Below, piece after piece: positions 48,594 through 58,060 of a stretch of DNA of 60,000 nucleotides. Under the pieces are notes generated by a model. That model was given only the letters and a program-made list of their open reading frames with translations. It made no database searches and was not told the origin of the DNA. Positions within the stretch are counted from its first letter, which is position 1. Each line of letters begins with the position of its first letter. The stretch comes from Hydractinia symbiolongicarpus (lineage: Eukaryota; Cnidaria; Hydrozoa; Anthoathecata; Hydractiniidae), in NCBI RefSeq assembly GCF_029227915.1, contig NC_079887.1, positions 8,868,001 to 8,928,000 of the forward strand. Direction: 5' to 3'. The position numbers were made by a program, and so were the translations under genes.

Positions 48594-51328
48594 TATAATA
48601 AATGGATCTGCCATGCCAATATTTTTCAGAACAACCCTACGTTGAAATATTCCTGCCTTTTATTTGTGGGTGCATGGAAATCGGAAATTACCTGTACAAT
48701 AGTTCATTTATGTGTGGGCTCCCTCATATTCTCGAGGCAATTTCTACTTTCCCCGAGGATGTCAATATGGAAATTGATATGAAGGAATACGCAATCTTCA
48801 CACAAGGAGTTGGTTTTGATAAATTTGAGGCTTATCTTGGAAGCTTATTTTCCGAAAGCAACAATTCTTTACCTCATGTCGTCATTGTTCGAAACATGGC
48901 TGTTTGCTTAGTCGTTTTCGAAGATGGAAATGTCGCAATGATCGACAGTCATGGAAAGCAGCAACATGGCACAAGGATTTTTTATACAAAAAACGTCCAA
49001 AATTTGCTAACTTATTTTGGTGATTATCCTGCAGGCGAACAGTTAAGTTTTTACAGAATGAAACATTTTTAAATAAAGGGTCCTAGCATAATGTTATTTT
49101 TACTATGCGCCCCTTTAAACAAAACAAAAAGGGCACTGATAAAAAATACACAGAAATCACCAATCTGGGTGTAGGGGGCGAGTATAGTGGTGGTGGAGGG
49201 GATAGGGCAAAAATCATCTACTCCTATAACTTCCCTTGTGTTGAGTTGTATGTCATAAAACTTGAGACGAATAATGTCTCACATCCAGTTTTTGCAAATC
49301 TATTGCTTGGTGATATTTTGCTTCAAAGAATTAAAAATATTTCAATTAACTATTACTTAGATACCTTGAATGACATTTTCTGGCGTAAATGTGCTAAAAC
49401 AAGTTCCCCTCCATGTCACTTCCAACAGTTTCATTCAATCAATCGAAAGAATGTTCCCATTGTGTTCCTAATTATAAATTAAGATTTAAATTCTCTCCAC
49501 ATTAAGAATAAAACCATTTTAAGAAACCCTGTGTATGGATTAAAAACCTCAGCGACGGTTTTTATAATGTCAACAACACAGGGTGCAGACTTCTTAAGAT
49601 TCCAGCTCGTTCACCCGACCTTATCCCCATTGAAATCGTCTTTCATTTGGCTAATATCCAGCTTAAAAAAGATGCCTTGGAAAGAAGACTGGAGAAAGAA
49701 ACATATGCGCAATTCTGTCGTCGTGTAAAGAGAAAACTTTCGAATTTTCCTTCAAGAATTATGGACAAAACAATTGGTTCCATGTCGAAACGTTTTGACA
49801 AGGTCATAAAGGTAAAGGACGTGTGAAAGACCTTGTAAAGCTATGGAAGTTTTGGAGCAACGAGTAACCAACGAGTAATCATTGGGTAACAATTGGGTAA
49901 CCCTAGGTTGTTCAGAGGTTACCTAGCAAGATTTAACGAGAATTAGCAAACGAAATTAGCGTTAAGTCAATGCTAGTACAAATGACAGTAAGTCTATAGA
50001 TTAGTTCTTATCTTGTAAAAATGTACTTCAATTTTTAATTGGCATATAGTTTTCGCAAAGTTGAAAGCGCAACCTGGGAATAATATTATACTATCCATGC
50101 TGGGCACCTGTAAAACAAAAAATGCGAACCTACCAACTGAAAGAAGCATTGTAGGATAGCGTTGGTGACGATGTTGTATTCGAATATTTAAAGATAGTGG
50201 CAACAAGTGTGAATGATGTTAGGAAATATTTTAAGCCTATTTGCTTTATTTAATTGGATAATAATGCAGAGATTTAAAATTAGTTTCAGAAAAACATTAA
50301 AGTTAGTTCGCCCACAGAATTGATCACAGATGAAACGTATCTACCAGAGGCCACGCGAGATATCATATGTATAAATTTATTGTGTAATATACTAACGATC
50401 ATATTAGCAAGGTGCCTTAAATAACTTTTAAATTTTTTCACGCTAATTCTTTCAGGAAGAAATGATGGTGCTCGATATGTTGATATCGTGTAACATTAAT
50501 AATTATCATTGGACACAAATAGTGGTTTTCCCCAAAGAGAAAATGAGTTATGATTTGCTATCTTAATCCTATGGGTGAAGAAGTTGATGCGTTGAATGGC
50601 GTGCTAAATAAATGGAAGTAAGTGTAATAGGCGGTATGATAGTCCATCAATTATTTCAATTAGTTTAAATATATTTCCTAATTTCCAACTCATGGTTTCG
50701 TTTATTATCTTAGCACCTATCTGATAAGAAAATATGTACTTAAAGGTACTTTAAAAAAAATTATTAGGAATACTTTACTTTAAATAAAAAAGATAATTTT
50801 TTTGGTGCTAACTATTATTGAGAGAATTTTTATTTCTTGTTTACAAAAAGTTACATCATCTTTTTCACAAAAACTATGGCCTCTACAAATGATTCCCCAC
50901 GCGAAATAACAAGACAGTGTATCTTGTGGGATATTTTGCGCAAAGGTAAATAAAGTTACTGTGATAATTTTAAAGGATGTTATGTAAGTTCCGAAAATAA
51001 AAAAAGTTAAAATTTCGCTGTATCTAGTTGGCTGAGTGGATTATGCGCAATCAGCAAATCCCAGTTGAGTTCAACAAAAAAGAAGTCATTGAGTTTCGAG
51101 ATGCCATTGTGAGAAAGCTGCTTTAAGGGGGAGGTACTAAGCATCAATTTTAAATGTTCATTCAACGTTAAATAACTAGAGCATGTTTTCATTTTCAATG
51201 TATTTTAATAAATTGGTTTTGGTTTAGAAAAGAAGATACCTAGCATTTAAAGTTTTGCTGACTCTGGGGAAACCTTGCCGGTCCGAAAAGGAACAAGGGT
51301 CAAACAACGGTTGGGTACATATCTATAT
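48594..51328 (+). repeat. array unit 16 (2735 bp)
   Basis: USP-like 48602-49072, unknown ORF 49105-49482 (Ile-Pro to Asn-Leu near residue 20), Tc1-like 49512-49826, Ulp1-like 50097-51126. CCTAGCATAATG subtype with Arg2. Confidence 0.97.
48602..49072 (+). pseudogene. USP-like ORF, unit 16 (open)
   Basis: Tyr78; private Arg38 to Cys. Confidence 0.75.
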
Positions 51329-51336
51329 TATAATAA

Positions 51337-51807
51337 ATGGATCTGCCATGCCAATATTTTTCAGAACAACCCTACGTTGAAATATTCCTGCCTTTTATTT
51401 GTGGGTGCATGGAAATCGGAAATTACCTGTACAATAGTTCATTCATGCGTGGGCTCCCTCATATTCTCGAGACAATTTCTACTTTCCCCGAGGATGTCAA
51501 TATGGAAATTGATATGAAGGAATACGCAATCTTCACACAAGGAGTTGGTTTTGATAAATTTGAGGCTTATCTTGGAAGCTTATTTTCCGAAAGCAACAAT
51601 TCTTTACCTCATGTCGTCATTGTTCGAAACTTGGCTGTTTGCTTAGTCGTTTTCGAAGATGGAAATGTCGCAATGATCGACAGTCATGGAAAGCAGCAAC
51701 ATGGCACAAGGATTTTTTATACAAAAAACGTCCAAAATTTGCTAACTTATTTTGGTGATTATCCTGCAGGCGAACAGTTAAGTTTTTACAGAATGAAACA
51801 TTTTTAA
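51337..51807 (+). pseudogene. USP-like ORF, unit 17 (open)
   Basis: Tyr78, Leu99; private Ala46 to Thr. Confidence 0.75.
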
Positions 51808-52246
51808 ATAAAGGGTCCTAGTATAATGTTATTTTTACTATGCGCCCCTTTAAACAAAACAAAAAGGGCACTGATAAAAAATACACAGAAATCACCATTC
51901 CGGGTGTAGGTGGCGAGTATAGTGGTGGTGGAGGGGATAGGGCAAAAATCATCTACTCCTATAACTTCCCTTGTGTTGAGTTGTATGTCATAAAACTTGG
52001 GACGAATAATGTCTCACATCCAGTTTTTGCAAATCTATTGCTTGGTGATATTTTGCTTCAAAGAATTAAAAATATTTCAATTAACTATTACTTAGATACC
52101 TTGAATGACATTTTCTGCCGTAAATGTGCTAAAACAAGTTCCCCTCCATGTCACTTCCAACAGTTTCATTCAATCAATCGAAAGAATGTTCCCATTGTGT
52201 TCCTAATTATAAATTAAGATTTAAATTCTCTCCACATTAAGAATAA

Positions 52247-52573
52247 AACCATTTTAAGAAACCCTGTGTATGGATTAAAAACCTCAGCGACGGTTTTTAT
52301 AATGTCAACAACACAGGGTGCAGACTTCTTAAGATTCCAGCTCGTTCACCCGACCTTATCCCCATTGAAATCGTCTTTCATTTGGCTAATATCCAGCTTA
52401 AAAAAGATGCCTTGGAAAGAAGACTGGAGAAAGAAACATATGCGCAATTCTGTCGTTGTGTAAAGAGAAAACTTTTGAATTATCCTTCGAGAGTTATCGA
52501 CAAAACAACTGGTTCCATGTCAAAACGTGTTGAAGCTGTAGAAGTTTTGGAGCAACGAGTAACCAACGAGTAA
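52247..52573 (+). pseudogene. Tc1-like fragment, unit 17
   Basis: Same 40-bp-deleted 'B' tail as unit 15, followed by the B-type GTAATGATTGGG and CCGTAGG cluster that unit 15 does not share. Confidence 0.8.
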
Positions 52574-52756
52574 TGATTGGGTAACAATTGGGTAACCGTA
52601 GGTTGTTCAGAGGTTACCTAGCAAGATTTAACGAGTAATTAGCAAACGAAATTAGCGTTAAGTCAATGCTAGTACAAATGACAGTAAGTCTATAGATTAG
52701 TTCTTATCTTGTAAAAATGTACTTTAATTTTTAATTGGCATATAGTTTTCGCAAAG

Positions 52757-52942
52757 TTGAAAGCGCAACCTGGGAATAATATTATAATATCCATGCTGGG
52801 CACCTGTAAAACAAAAATGCGAACCTACCAACTGAAAGAAGCATTGAAGGATAGCGTTAATGACGATGTTGTATTCGAATATTTAAAGATAGTGGCAACA
52901 AGTGTGAATGATGTAAGGAAATATTTTAAGCCTATTTGCTTT
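52757..52942 (+). pseudogene. Ulp1-like first exon only, unit 17 (undamaged)
   Basis: Open as KMRTYQLKEALKDSVNDDV, then VFEYLKIVATSVND, with the 5-A run, AAG in place of TAG and the GTAAGG donor, as in unit 2. Everything after the donor is cut off by the array end, so the His and Cys exons are missing. Confidence 0.85.
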
Positions 52943-53445
52943 GACAACAAAAAAACTACATTATTTGCGACGTTTCGGATGTTCACACACCCATTTTCAA
53001 GCAATCAAAAACGTACAATGTTCTCCTAAATATATACAAGTTTAACAGCAACCATAGTTACAGATTAAATACTAATTGTATAAATACAATGGAGCGGATC
53101 TAATGTTGTTATTCAACTGGGGACTATCCCGCATTATGAACAAACTCTCTTTAATCTCTAGCAAATACCGGTTGTTACCCCTAGAGAGTATACTAAAATC
53201 GTCAAGAGATGTGGTGTGACAGGCTTTAAGATGATCTTTAATTGCCGTGCAATTAGATGAGGTTGATTTCTTACCTGTTAAGGGAGACACTCCGAGGTGC
53301 TCGCTTGCCCGAACCTTAAGATGACGCGACGTCTCACTTAAATAAGTGGCGTTGCAGCCACTTATTTAAATTTGTAAATGACGCCTGACTTTAATTCTTT
53401 GGGCAACATGTCTTTAAATCTGAAGAAGTTAGATAAGCTTTTGTG
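52943..53445 (-). pseudogene. Penelope-like retroelement GIY-YIG C-terminus and 3' end
   Basis: On the minus strand from 53445: SLSNFFRFKDMLPKELKSGV, IYKFK, then after a one-base frame break GCNATYLSETSRHLKVRASE, HLGVSPLTGK, IKDHLKACHTTSLDDFSIL, LLEIKESLFIMRDSP and SAPLYLYN, stop at 53072. This is the pattern of the GIY-YIG endonuclease tail (VYKF.C..C.A.Y.GET.R.L..R..EH) found at the C-terminus of Penelope-like reverse transcriptases, which nick target DNA to prime reverse transcription. The RT itself is absent, so the element is 5'-truncated. The 3' trailer (52943-53071) abuts the array end. The frame break coincides with a palindrome at 53338-53369. Confidence 0.75.
53338..53369. repeat. 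13-bp perfect inverted repeat, 6-bp loop
   Basis: TTAAATAAGTGGC (53338-53350), GTTGCA, then GCCACTTATTTAA (53357-53369). It lies inside the GIY-YIG remnant at the point where its frame is broken. Confidence 0.85.
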
Positions 53446-53838
53446 TTTTAGCAATGCCATCTAGGTTCGACTTAAAAACTACCTATCTCCAAGAGTTGGT
53501 TGTTTTATTGATAGATAAAAAGATATCACAATGATTACTGAGAAGTATTTATTACTATATCTAAACGGTATTACAACAGATAAAAATACCAATAAAGTCT
53601 GCGTGTGACAGAAACAGTTGTATCGCTACATACAATTCCAACTGCAAGTTGTGTTTATTATCTAATTTGTTTCTTTTATTTTGATATTAGTGTGTCTCAA
53701 AAATCTAGCTAAAACTTTTAGTGTACTCTGTACTTTTAATATACAAATTTTTATAAAAAATTAACCTTCTCTACCAATAAAAAGGAAAAGAAAACTTGTC
53801 TAAATGGAAATGTAGTTGATAAGAGTTATTTTTTTCAG
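53446..53838. other. AT-rich stretch, no gene seen
   Basis: No recognisable coding or repeat signal. The continuation of array unit 17 does not reappear here. Confidence 0.5.
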
Positions 53839-54000
53839 GCACAAAGAAAAAAGAAACAAGCAAAAGCAAGGCAGAGTCAAAGGTTTCAATAGTATCCTAC
53901 AAGTTATATCGTTTGCCAGACGCATTACCTAAGCCATGTCTTACGAAGGGGAAAGATTCACTGTCTGTTCAATGTTATTACAAAATAGATATGATATATC
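53839..54000 (+). CDS. possible exon of unknown gene
   Basis: After a pyrimidine tract and TTTTTTTCAG (to 53839) an open frame reads GTKKKETSKSKAESKVSIVS, then YKLYRLPDALPKPC and DSLSVQCYYKI. It has a Lys/Ser-rich start and an ordinary globular-looking middle. No donor or family is recognised. It continues open to a stop at 54126-54128. It could be a remnant of a mobile-element ORF. Confidence 0.25.
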
Positions 54001-54128
54001 CTTCAAATTTATTCTTATATCAAATAATTGATTTACTAATGCATTTAATTTGTTTTCTCCTGTTCATGGACTCTTTCAAAAGGTTTAATAAATTTTGTAC
54101 CCCATATTTCGTCAGCGCCGTCAGGTAG

Positions 54129-54895
54129 CTGATCTTTCATTTCAGTTTGCCTTTTTGTGTTCGTGTGTTATTCTGTCCGTCCCTAGTCAGCTTCCCGACC
54201 ACCTTATTACCACCTACTTAATCCAAAGGCCGTTTTCCACTCATCAGCCAATCAGGATGCAGGAATCATAAGTTTCAAGAACCAAACGACATTTTAAAAG
54301 AAAGAAACTGATTTGATCAGATCTGAAATACAGCTAAAATATATATAAAACAAAATATATTTCCGGTTTTGGCTGTCCGACTGGTAGTACACTGAAGATC
54401 TAACTGGTTTTGTTGTTCGTTGACCATTTTCAAGACAAGTTATTCTACTTATCTATTTATTGTTTTATAGCTAGCTAGCTATTAGGTAGCTACCGTTAAT
54501 GCATTTAAGTATCCAAAAACCTCAACAGGTTTCTAATTTTTGCCAGTCGCACTGCATATAATAAGCTAGCTAGCTATATACTAACTGAAATATAGCTAGT
54601 TAATGACCTACTAACTGCTAAAGCCGACATCAATAAAATGTTCGGTTCGTGTCATTTTTGCATATGAAAATGTGATGGGCGGGCAAAAAAATTTGCCATC
54701 TTCGTTTAGGGTAGGCATTCATATGCTCACATTGCCAAACTAAGCGTTGATTCAACGTTACTTTGAAAACCCCCACCTCCACCAGCACGCTCTGCCATCA
54801 TGATGACGGAAGTACATTCTGACCAAATGTAGTTTGTTTGATGCTACATGGAAGGTTCCCCTCTCTTCCGCTCGTAAATAGACAAGATCCAGGCA
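54129..54895. other. intergenic, AGCT-rich, no gene seen
   Basis: Contains runs of AGCTAGCTAGCT (about 54470 and 54565), as in the left flank. No coding signal noted. Confidence 0.5.
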
Positions 54896-55059
54896 CTGTA
54901 AAATACGATCGTTTTATCAAATATATCTCTCCTGTATCGATTCGAGGTTAGGAGGATGGGGGTTGATCTTTTCGACGTTAATATCCATGGCAGAAAAAAA
55001 TATCGCTTTGGGTCCAGAGACAGGAGAGATACATTCGATAAAACGATCGTATTTTACAG
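54896..55059. repeat. 40-bp inverted repeat around 84 bp (small fold-back element)
   Basis: The left arm 54896-54935 begins CTGTAAAATACGATCG and the right arm 55020-55059 ends CGATCGTATTTTACAG; 38 of 40 positions pair. The 84-bp centre has no coding signal. It could be a miniature inverted-repeat element or the product of a local inverted duplication. Confidence 0.85.
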
Positions 55060-55282
55060 TTAAAATCGAAGTCGTCTGGCCAATTTCGCACCCTGATATT
55101 TGTGTAGCATGTTTTATGCATTTGTGATTATTTATTTTGTTTGTGAAACTGCTTTTAAAGCTCGTACTAGTGCACACAACTCTCTCTGTCATCTTGAATG
55201 AATACATTTTGATTCAGTAGACACTAATTCTCCATGCCTTCGTGCCCCTGTTGCCATAGATGTAAAAATTGCATAATATTGC

Positions 55283-55365
55283 ACATCATCATCATCATTC
55301 TCGGCTTAACGTCCGTTTTCCATGCTAGCATGGGTTGGACAATATATATATATATATATATATTG
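55283..55365. mobile_element. SINE-like conserved motif followed by TA microsatellite
   Basis: CATCATCATCATCATT, then TTAACGTCCGTTTTCCATGC and TAGCATGGGTTGGAC, ending in a TA run (about 55341-55365). I recall the same CATCATCAT...CATGCTAGCATGGGTTGGAC string from SINE families abundant in cephalopods and some other invertebrates. The core CCATGCTAGCATGG is a perfect palindrome. Only this piece is visible; a tRNA-like head is not. Confidence 0.45.
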
Positions 55366-55725
55366 TTTCCTGCAATTACAGCAGGAATAAATTGTGGCGG
55401 ATTTTGCAACTTTAGAATCTAAAAGTGACCGATTCACAAAAATTAATTTCTGTCAAAATTTTGGCCTTTGGCGAAAATAATTCCATTTTTAAGATTTTAA
55501 ATATTATTTGCCAATTTTGAGTTTTTGTCCCAATTTTCAAAGATGGTGGATATTTCAAAAACACAGTTTTTCATAGCCGATTTAAAATTTTGGTACTGGA
55601 CCGTAGAATTTATCGGTAAAAATACATTATCAGCCATCAGACTTTTCGTCTGTCATATTTAAAATAATGAAGTTCTTGGTGAAAATCTGCTTCGCTCATA
55701 ATGCAATGTAAAATGCATGTAAGTC
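55366..55725. other. AT-rich intergenic, nothing recognised
   Basis: T-rich and A-rich stretches with no long ORF and no motif that I can name. Confidence 0.5.
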
Positions 55726-55858
55726 ATATTGAAGAAGAACTACTTTGTTCATCACTAACATACTGCCAAGCAGTGAGCGGGATTCGATCCGCGGTCCCCA
55801 GAACTGGGAGCCGCTTGGCAGTATGTTAGTGATGAACAAAGTAGTTCTTCTTCAATAT
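55726..55858. repeat. perfect 46-bp inverted repeat around a tRNA-like core
   Basis: The left arm 55726-55771 (ATATTGAAGAAGAACTAC... to CTGCCAAGC) and right arm 55813-55858 are exact reverse complements over 46 bp, separated by 41 bp. Read on the minus strand, the centre contains GGATCGAATCCC, a B-box/T-arm-like sequence, and GGCTCCCAGTTCTGGGGA, which resembles a D/anticodon-arm fragment. A transcript would form a near-perfect 46-bp hairpin with a tRNA-like loop. Confidence 0.9.
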
Positions 55859-56440
55859 AACTATTTTTTCTCTTTAATACGGTCTTGATATATTTAGTAG
55901 CATTATCCTCATAATTTACTTTATGGGGCATTAATTTGGATTGTAAAATGGAAAATGGAGCGTTTGATGGTCCCTAATTTTCGCAAATTTTCCTTCTTGC
56001 AAAAGTTTCTTCACTTTGCTTAAAAAATATTGTGTAATTTTTTTTCTTCTTTTCTTATAGGTCAAGCGAAAGAACAACGATTTACTTGGTTACTTGTTTA
56101 CACATGTTTACTTTGTTACTATTTAATCTCTTGTCAGACTTGGACACTACCTTGATCTTACAATATAATTTTACATATATATAACTTATAGAATAGATTT
56201 TTTTTACAATAAAAAATAATATATATAAAATATATATATAGCTATCTAATTTTACTGTTCTACTTTGTTGTATTTTTACATATCGCATTGCTATTGGAAC
56301 TTTTGGTTCAACCACTCAGCTCAGTTCAGATCTACTGTTTCTGAAGAAATTTTCTCGCTCTTATTAAGGCCAGCTCCATTCTGTTCAATTTTTGTGTAAA
56401 TATTACTTTGGCTTTTCTAATGGCTAGTGACGTTTAGTCC
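55859..56440. other. AT-rich intergenic with TA runs
   Basis: Contains an ATATATAAAATATATATATA stretch (about 56219-56240). I see no supported gene. Confidence 0.5.
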
Positions 56441-56791
56441 AACCCTGGGCCTGTCAACCCAGATAAAATAGTAATGGGCTCATTTCATCAAGGTCATTCT
56501 AGATTTGGAGAATCAGCGGGTAGCCAATGCGTGTGCAATGCTTTGTGGGCCATCTGTTACCCTTCTATTGCGTCTGTGCGTTACTGGACTGAATGGGATC
56601 TTGATCGAATTTTGACACTAGGGAATGATCTTTACGCCAGCCTTTAGGTTACACCAGTCAATATCTTGCTTTAGACGAACTGCCCAATTCAATTGCAACT
56701 GAAAACGGGAATATTCAAATTGAAAAGTCAGATTCCTATTTATTTGAACTTTCGAGAAATAGTACTTCCTTTCTCCGTGCCCAGTAATATG
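56441..56791 (+). pseudogene. second USP-like protease fragment (N-terminal half, with catalytic-Cys motif)
   Basis: From the ATG at 56474: MGSFHQGHSRFGESAGSQCV, then CNALWAICY, YWTEWDLDRILTLGNDLYAS, then TAG at 56645-56647 and a frame break, resuming as YLALDELPNSIATENGNIQI up to about 56791. The GSQC motif and the preceding QGH.RFG are typical of the N-terminal catalytic Cys region of the M48/tegument-type USP fold as seen in animal transposon-associated proteins. It holds the N-terminal half, while the array copies hold the C-terminal part (overlap EIGNYLY / TLGNDLY). It is a separate, more distant paralogue, not a displaced array unit. The Asp-x-His half is not found downstream. Confidence 0.7.
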
Positions 56792-57010
56792 CCAATGATC
56801 TCACGCTATCTCGCAGTGGAAACCAAGCATAAGAAGTGAGACAATATTTGAACTAATATCGTTATTCAGAGGAAAGTGGGTAAATTTTACTATCTTGAAG
56901 CGGAAGAAAATTTTCTTTTTTACTTTCGTGGATAAACAATTCTCACTCACACATTTAAAGTTCTCAGTCGCGCTGACCTAAAGGCCTAAAGGACTCTAGT
57001 TTTGTTTTAG

Positions 57011-57247
57011 GATCATTCTTATGTGCATACTGCAGAGGAAACCGTGTTTGACTTTTTGAAAGTGTTTTTGCTTACGCTACCATCGAAAGGTGTGGGGACA
57101 TTTTTAAGCTTTGTCACAGGAGAAGACATTTATTCTGTAGAATTAATTTATGTAGATTTCAATAGCGAAGATCGAGAAGACTTCATGTTACCGTCTGCAC
57201 AAACCTGCACTCGATCGCTACATCTTTCACGAAATTTCAAAAATTAA
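57011..57247 (+). pseudogene. HECT-like ubiquitin ligase C-lobe, terminal exon remnant
   Basis: It begins directly after TTTGTTTTAG and is open to TAA at 57245. FLLTLPSKGVGTFLSFVTGE, then SVELIYVDFNSE and MLPSAQTCTRSLHLSRNF follow the HECT C-lobe pattern (FVTG...LP.A.TC...L.LP), where the Cys after Thr forms the thioester with ubiquitin. The usual extra 20 or so residues after the Cys are shortened. No N-lobe is found in the window. HECT-like domains of this divergent type are also amplified in animal genomes with mobile elements. Whether it belonged with the USP-like fragment 220 bp upstream is unknown. Confidence 0.5.
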
Positions 57248-57437
57248 TCATACGGTATGGTGGTGCATGTTTTATTTATAAATAATTCAAATTGAAAGAA
57301 AATTGGGAGAACTTTTTTTCAAAGGGGTTTATTAGTCTACTGTTGGCAGGGTAATTATTTTGCGGACACTCGTTTTCCATTTGGCAGCCGCTCATCGCCC
57401 TTTTTGTTTACTGTTTTGAAGATTTGTTATGTTGAAT
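57248..57437. other. short intergenic stretch
   Basis: Nothing recognised. Confidence 0.4.
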
Positions 57438-57804
57438 CTTCCTCACTGTTATAGCTATTCCATTTGTGGTTCATTACTTAGACAATTTCTTCATTTGTGG
57501 GAGGTCTGCAGCAGAAATTAATAGTTACATGGAATCCATTCAATCGATCTGCACTGAATTAGGTGTCCGTATTGCGGAGCACAAAACCACAGGACCCTCA
57601 CAAACTTTAACCTATGTGAGCATTGAGGTTGACTCTCAGTGGAAAAGTACAGAGAGTTTCATGAATCTTTATTAGCTTGGTCTGGAAGGAAAAAGAGCAC
57701 TAAATGGGAATTGCTTTCCTTGATTGGCTCACTATCTTTCACTGCCAAAGAAGTAAAGCCAGGCAGAATGTTCCTCCATATGTTGAATGATTTGTCTACC
57801 AGTT
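57438..57804 (+). pseudogene. reverse transcriptase fragment (YLDN box), DIRS/LTR-type
   Basis: FVVHYLDNFFICGRSAAEIN corresponds to the RT active-site box (usual YLDD; Asp to Asn here). It is followed by TELGVRIAEHKTTGPSQTLT and SIEVDS, the usual 'LGvplA.eKt.GPs..ltfLGieiD' pattern. A frameshift near 57660 leads into ESLLAWSGRKKSTKWELLSL, IGSLSFTAKEVKPGRMF and LNDLSTS, then TAA. This post-RT pattern is typical of DIRS-type and related elements. The fingers region, integrase/recombinase, gag and termini are not seen. Confidence 0.75.
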
Positions 57805-58060
57805 AAAAAACTATCACTTAAAACCACCAAAACTTTTCCAACTTGGATGGGCCTTTGGGTGGGTTGGTTAAATTTATTACTGCTCACTCAAGTTATTCCT
57901 TGTGCTTAATATTAGTATTAATGGGATCACAAAAGTGTTATTTAAAATCAAAAAAGTAAAGAGAAAGTAGCATAGTAATAGAAACGAAGATTGTGTGGAA
58001 AAAAACCTTTCAAAAAAGGCTTAATTTTGCAGAAAAAGGTAACACTCAACAAAAATTCTG
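57805..58060. other. degenerate continuation or spacer
   Basis: Possibly RNase H-side debris of the RT fragment. No readable motif beyond about 57804. Confidence 0.35.

Larger units (their letters stand above)
1852..52942 (+). repeat. 51-kb tandem array of 17 gene-sized units (macrosatellite)
   Basis: The same sequence recurs head to tail. The start of its first ORF lies at 1860, 7490, 10187, 15855, 18590, 21325, 24060, 26795, 29530, 32265, 35000, 37724, 40459, 43183, 45907, 48602 and 51337. The usual period is 2735 bp, with variants of 2724, 2697 and 2695 bp, and of 5630 and 5668 bp where extra DNA is present. The left edge falls at TATAATAAATGG (1852) and the right edge inside the unit at 52942. 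Every unit holds a USP-like ORF, an unknown ORF, a Tc1-like transposase tail and a Ulp1-like pseudogene, all on the plus strand. I found no terminal inverted repeat bounding a single unit. This is a tandem macrosatellite rather than a cluster of independent insertions; the mechanism (unequal crossing over, rolling circle) is not visible. Confidence 0.97.
51329..52942 (+). repeat. array unit 17 (right edge, truncated at 1614 bp)
   Basis: USP-like 51337-51807, unknown ORF 51840-52217, Tc1-like 52247-52573, first Ulp1-like exon 52793-52920. It matches the 'L' subtype up to about 52455 and the 'B' type after that. Similarity to the array stops at GCCTATTTGCTTT (52942), where units continue ATTTAATTGG. 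Confidence 0.96.

Noticed and set aside
1852-52942. CRISPR array, rDNA or histone-type repeat
   Set aside because: The unit is 2.7 kb, AT-rich, contains protease and transposase remnants and no rRNA or histone sequence.
52757-53029. 90-codon ORF crossing the array edge as a fusion gene
   Set aside because: The array part is Ulp1-like exon 1 ending at a GTAAGG donor; the rest is read-through into the Penelope-like trailer.
56082-56315. Minus-strand 77-codon ORF
   Set aside because: Low-complexity Ile/Tyr-rich translation of TA repeats.
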